Part shown: piece after piece, positions 43,969-46,805 of the stretch
Numbering within the stretch: position 1 is the stretch's first letter
How the letters are laid out: each line of letters opens with the position of its first letter
Source of the DNA: Betaproteobacteria bacterium RIFCSPLOWO2_12_FULL_64_23
Lineage (GTDB): Bacteria; Pseudomonadota; Gammaproteobacteria; Burkholderiales; SG8-39
DNA length: 46,805 nt
Direction: 5' to 3'
Assembly (NCBI GenBank): GCA_001770575.1
Contig: MERK01000083.1
Span: 1-46,805 of the forward strand
Translations under genes and position numbers: made by a program
Notes under the pieces: model-generated
What the model was told of the DNA's origin: nothing
What the model saw: the letters and a program-made list of their open reading frames with translations, nothing else
The model's database searches: none

Positions 43969-45288
43969 CTACGCTTCGCGGATCAGGCGTTTCGCCTTGC
44001 CCTCGACACGGGGCAGGCTGCCGATCTCGCACACTTCCACCTCGGGTGTCACCGTAATGCGGTACTTGACGGCTTCAATCAGGAAGTCGCGGGCCTTGTT
44101 GAGCTGGGCTTCGGTCAAGAGTTCGTTGGCTGGCTCGACGCGGATTCTCAAATGCTTGCCGCTGCCCGGCGGCGGAACCACGAGCTGGTATTCCTGGGAG
44201 AATTCGTTCACTTCGTGGAGCAGGTGCTGGACTTGGCCGGGAAAAATATTGACCCCGGCGAAATGAAACATATCGTCGGAGCGGCCCAGTATCCCGCCGT
44301 CGAGCCGGAGATTGGTGCGCCCGCAGGCGCAGGTCGCGCGGTTGAAACGTACCAGATCGCGCGTGCGGTAGCGGATAAGCGGCGTGCTTACGCAGGAGAG
44401 GTTGGTGAGCACCAGTTCGCCGATCTCTCCGTCCGCGAGAGGCGCCAAGGTAGCTGGATCCAGGACCTCAGCCAGAAACATGGCCTCGACGACGTGCGTT
44501 CCCTTGTGCTTGATGCACTCGTAGCCAAAATTGCTGATCTCGGTGGAGCCGATATCGTCGAAGCATTCGGCGCCCCATTGGGACTCCATCGCCTTCTTGG
44601 TCGACGGAATGCTCGCGCCCGGCTCGCCGGCGGCCACCATCTTGCCAATGACCGAGCCGGGCAAGTCGATGCCGTTCTTGCGCGCCGTCTCCGCAAGATA
44701 GAGCAGGTAGGAAGGTGTGCCGCAGATCGCGGTCGCGCCCCAGTCGAGCGCGGAGCGCAGGCGGTCCCTGGAGCTCTGGCCCCCGCCCGGGATGATCATC
44801 AGGCCGGCTTTCTCCATCGCCGTCTGAAAGCCCCACCAGGCGAGGTACAGGCCGTAGTTGAAGGGCACGAACAGAACGTCGTCTTCGGTGAGGCCGTAGC
44901 CGCAGCGAAAATGCATGAACTGTTCGTAGAAGATCTCGTGCCAGTCCTTGCGGTTGAGCATGATCCGCACCGGCCGGCCGGTGGTGCCCGAGGTCTGAAA
45001 TACGCGCACCGCCTCCTTCGGCGTGATGCAGCTGAAATCGCCCCAGGGCGGATGGTTCGCCTGGCTCGATCGCAGCTCTTCCTTGTCGGTAAACGGAATC
45101 CGGCGCACATCCTCCATGGTGCGGATCTCATCGAGCCGGATGCCCGCCGCATCGAGCTTAGATCGGTAGAACGGGCTCCTTGCGTACACGTGTTCCAACT
45201 GCTCGCGCAGCTTCTGCAGCTGGTGCTGCTCAAGCTCGGGGCGCGGCATGCATTCGAGCCCCTGGTTCCAGTAGAAGACCTCGTTCAT
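43969..45288 (-). CDS. PaaK-like aryl-CoA ligase, second copy
   Basis: A 439-residue phenylacetate-CoA-ligase-family protein: FQTSGTTGRPVRIMLNR (P-loop), DDIGSTEISNFGYEC, YRTRDLVRF, CACGRTNLRLDGG, AGVNIFPGQVQ, and the C-terminal RVEGKAKRLI with the catalytic Lys. It differs clearly from paaK at 14163. Coupled by ATGA to the molybdenum hydroxylase gene, it probably activates that pathway's own aromatic or heteroaromatic acid. The substrate is unknown. Confidence 0.85.
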   Translation of the reverse strand: MNEVFYWNQGLECMPRPELEQHQLQKLREQLEHVYARSPFYRSKLDAAGIRLDEIRTMEDVRRIPFTDKEELRSSQANHPPWGDFSCITPKEAVRVFQTSGTTGRPVRIMLNRKDWHEIFYEQFMHFRCGYGLTEDDVLFVPFNYGLYLAWWGFQTAMEKAGLMIIPGGGQSSRDRLRSALDWGATAICGTPSYLLYLAETARKNGIDLPGSVIGKMVAAGEPGASIPSTKKAMESQWGAECFDDIGSTEISNFGYECIKHKGTHVVEAMFLAEVLDPATLAPLADGEIGELVLTNLSCVSTPLIRYRTRDLVRFNRATCACGRTNLRLDGGILGRSDDMFHFAGVNIFPGQVQHLLHEVNEFSQEYQLVVPPPGSGKHLRIRVEPANELLTEAQLNKARDFLIEAVKYRITVTPEVEVCEIGSLPRVEGKAKRLIREA

Positions 45289-46805
45289 GCGCGCGCCTTC
45301 TCGCCCTGCCGCGATTTCTTAGCCGCGTGGTCCAGGGCCCTCAAGCCGGCGAGGATTTTCTCTGCGGAGAACGGCGTCGAGTGCAGCCTCACGCCCGTGG
45401 CGTCGTAGACGGCATTGCCCATGGCTGCGAGTATGCCTGAGATCAGCCCCTCGCCGACTTCTTTGGTACGGTAGGACTCACCGACACGATACTGCTCGGT
45501 GATGACGTCCGCATCCTCGGAGATGGCCATGTTGTGGATGGTAGGCATGCGGTAGTCCAGCCAGTTCGGGTTGAGCGTATAGCCGTCCTTGGTCAGCACT
45601 TCTTCCATGAAAGCGTGACCGAGCGCCATCGAGATCTGGCCGTCGATCTGCCCCTTCACCAGCGCCGGGTTGATGGGAAACCCGCAGTCGTGCACGGTGA
45701 GCGCACGTACCAGCTTCGCCTCGCCGGTCTCGATATCCACCTCGACCTCGGCCACCTGCGCGGAAAAGGCGTAGTTCTCGGTCCAGCGGCCCTTGGTGGT
45801 TGCCAGGCTCGGGTGCGTCGGCGCGTCGCGCATGGTGCGCCAGAAGCCCTCGCCGATGATGGTGTCGCCGCGATGGGTGGCGACGCTGGCGGCGATGATC
45901 TCGCGGTAAGTCATCTTCATGTCGGGATCGAGCCGGTGATAGACCACCTTGTCCCTGCACAGCAGGTTCTCCACCGGGACGTCCATTTTTTCCGCAGCAA
46001 CCTGCAGCAGTTTCTCGCGGGCGTTCCCCGCGGCCAGGCGCGCGGCGTTGCCGGTAACGTAGGTCATGCCGCTGATCCAGGCGCCGATGTCCTGCGGCGT
46101 GACGTCGGTGTCCGAAGAAATGATCTTCACGTCATCCATGCCGATGGAGAGTTCCTCGGCGACGATCTGGGAAATGACGGTTTCGGAGCCCTGGCCGATG
46201 TCGATCGCACCGGTGAGCACGATCGCGGAGCCGTCGTCGTTCATTTTGACGATGACGCCGGAGCCGTTCGGATAGATCAACGTGCCGCCCATGTAGGCCG
46301 AAGTGCCGATGCCTATGCCCCTGCGTATCGATCCGTTCGGAGTTGACTTGCGGTCGCGGCCGACCTTGGCGAGAAAATCGGATTTCTCGGCCGCCAAGGC
46401 GACGCAGGCGGCGAGTCCACCGCGGTGCGTGTTGTCGCCGTTGGGCAGCTGTTCGCCCGGCCCGCGGGCGTTGCGCATGCGGATGGTGATCGGGTCGATA
46501 CCCAGCGCCTCGGCAATCATGTCCATCTGCGACTCGATGGCGAAGCGGACCTTGGGCGCGCCGTGGCCGCGCTGCGGCGCGCGCACCGTGTGATTGGTGT
46601 AGACCGAGAGCCCCTCGTACTTCAGATTCGGGATGCGGTAGGGGATCATGGTGAATCCCCAGGCGAGGAAGATCACCACCACGCCGCTGCCACGGAACGC
46701 GCCGGCGTTGTTGATCGCGCGGATGCGCTGGGCGACGATGCTGCCGTCTTTCTTCACGCCAGTCTTGATTTCCAGGATCAGCGGCTGGGCGTGGCGGAAG
46801 GCGGA
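45285..46805 (-). CDS. Xanthine-dehydrogenase-family molybdenum hydroxylase large subunit, 5' part outside window
   Basis: About 506 C-terminal residues are visible; the frame is open to the window edge, so the GTG at 46757 is not the start. Family landmarks: AFRGSGVV, RAPQRGHGAPKVRFAIESQMD, GAIDIGQGSETVISQIVAEEL, EVEVDIETGEAKLVRALTVHDCG, GQIDGQISMALGHAF, and KEVGEGLISGILAAMGNAV with the active-site Glu. Such enzymes hydroxylate (hetero)aromatic carbons with water; 4-hydroxybenzoyl-CoA reductase is a reductive cousin. The small Fe-S and FAD subunits should lie upstream, outside the window. Substrate not determined. Confidence 0.85.
   Translation of the reverse strand, partial: SAFRHAQPLILEIKTGVKKDGSIVAQRIRAINNAGAFRGSGVVVIFLAWGFTMIPYRIPNLKYEGLSVYTNHTVRAPQRGHGAPKVRFAIESQMDMIAEALGIDPITIRMRNARGPGEQLPNGDNTHRGGLAACVALAAEKSDFLAKVGRDRKSTPNGSIRRGIGIGTSAYMGGTLIYPNGSGVIVKMNDDGSAIVLTGAIDIGQGSETVISQIVAEELSIGMDDVKIISSDTDVTPQDIGAWISGMTYVTGNAARLAAGNAREKLLQVAAEKMDVPVENLLCRDKVVYHRLDPDMKMTYREIIAASVATHRGDTIIGEGFWRTMRDAPTHPSLATTKGRWTENYAFSAQVAEVEVDIETGEAKLVRALTVHDCGFPINPALVKGQIDGQISMALGHAFMEEVLTKDGYTLNPNWLDYRMPTIHNMAISEDADVITEQYRVGESYRTKEVGEGLISGILAAMGNAVYDATGVRLHSTPFSAEKILAGLRALDHAAKKSRQGEKARA

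Overview
The window reads as a high-GC chromosomal segment of a facultatively anaerobic betaproteobacterium, most like Thauera, Azoarcus or Aromatoleum and relatives. The main reason is a complete Thauera-type class I (ATP-dependent) benzoyl-CoA reductase cluster, with its ferredoxin and a 2-oxoglutarate:ferredoxin oxidoreductase. The phenylacetyl-CoA oxidoreductase genes nearby point the same way. Genus and species cannot be fixed from the sequence alone.

Layout. (1) 1-2890, minus: korA-korB and a cut-off ferritin-like gene. (2) 3079-11547, plus: had-oah-dch-bcrC-bcrB-bcrA-bcrD-fdx, the upper benzoyl-CoA pathway from ring reduction to ring cleavage. KorAB makes reduced ferredoxin, the ferredoxin carries it to BcrABCD, and Dch, Had and Oah take the dienoyl-CoA to an open-chain CoA thioester. 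(3) 11717-12334, plus: a TrhA/hemolysin-III membrane protein. (4) 12425-22677, minus: padB-padC-padD, an ADP-forming acyl-CoA synthetase-like gene, a FlK-type thioesterase, paaK, a decayed RraA fragment, a hemerythrin and a tandem-GNAT protein. This set activates phenylacetate and oxidises phenylacetyl-CoA. A divergent Lrp/AsnC regulator lies at 22834-23313. (5) 23310-27856, minus: a complete livKHMGF-type ABC importer. (6) 28083-34731, plus: a single GNAT and an Rrf2 regulator (a BadL/BadM-like pair), iorA, iorB with a fused ferredoxin domain, a three-subunit 2-oxoacid:ferredoxin oxidoreductase, and a 31-residue basic peptide. (7) 34787-46805, minus: an apparently novel aromatic acid cluster. 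It holds a molybdenum hydroxylase large subunit (cut by the window end), a PaaK-like ligase, YqeB- and YqeC-like accessory proteins, an Old Yellow Enzyme fused to a fibronectin-III-like domain, an EntE-like aryl-acid ligase, an aminobenzoyl-CoA-monooxygenase-like flavoprotein, a FadH-like flavo/Fe-S reductase, a frameshifted zinc-ribbon gene and a livF remnant.

Three signals cut across these blocks. First, one 20-bp element lies at three promoter regions: korA/had, hemerythrin-GNAT, and GNAT-Rrf2. This suggests one regulon, plausibly run by the BadM-like Rrf2 protein with a ligand made by the GNAT. Second, three intergenic spacers hold related arrays of long hairpins whose arms differ between copies but stay self-complementary. 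Third, cluster 7 looks like a split relative of the 2-aminobenzoyl-CoA or salicylyl-CoA monooxygenase pathway joined to a molybdenum hydroxylase. Most genes inside each operon overlap by ATGA, so translation is probably tightly coupled.
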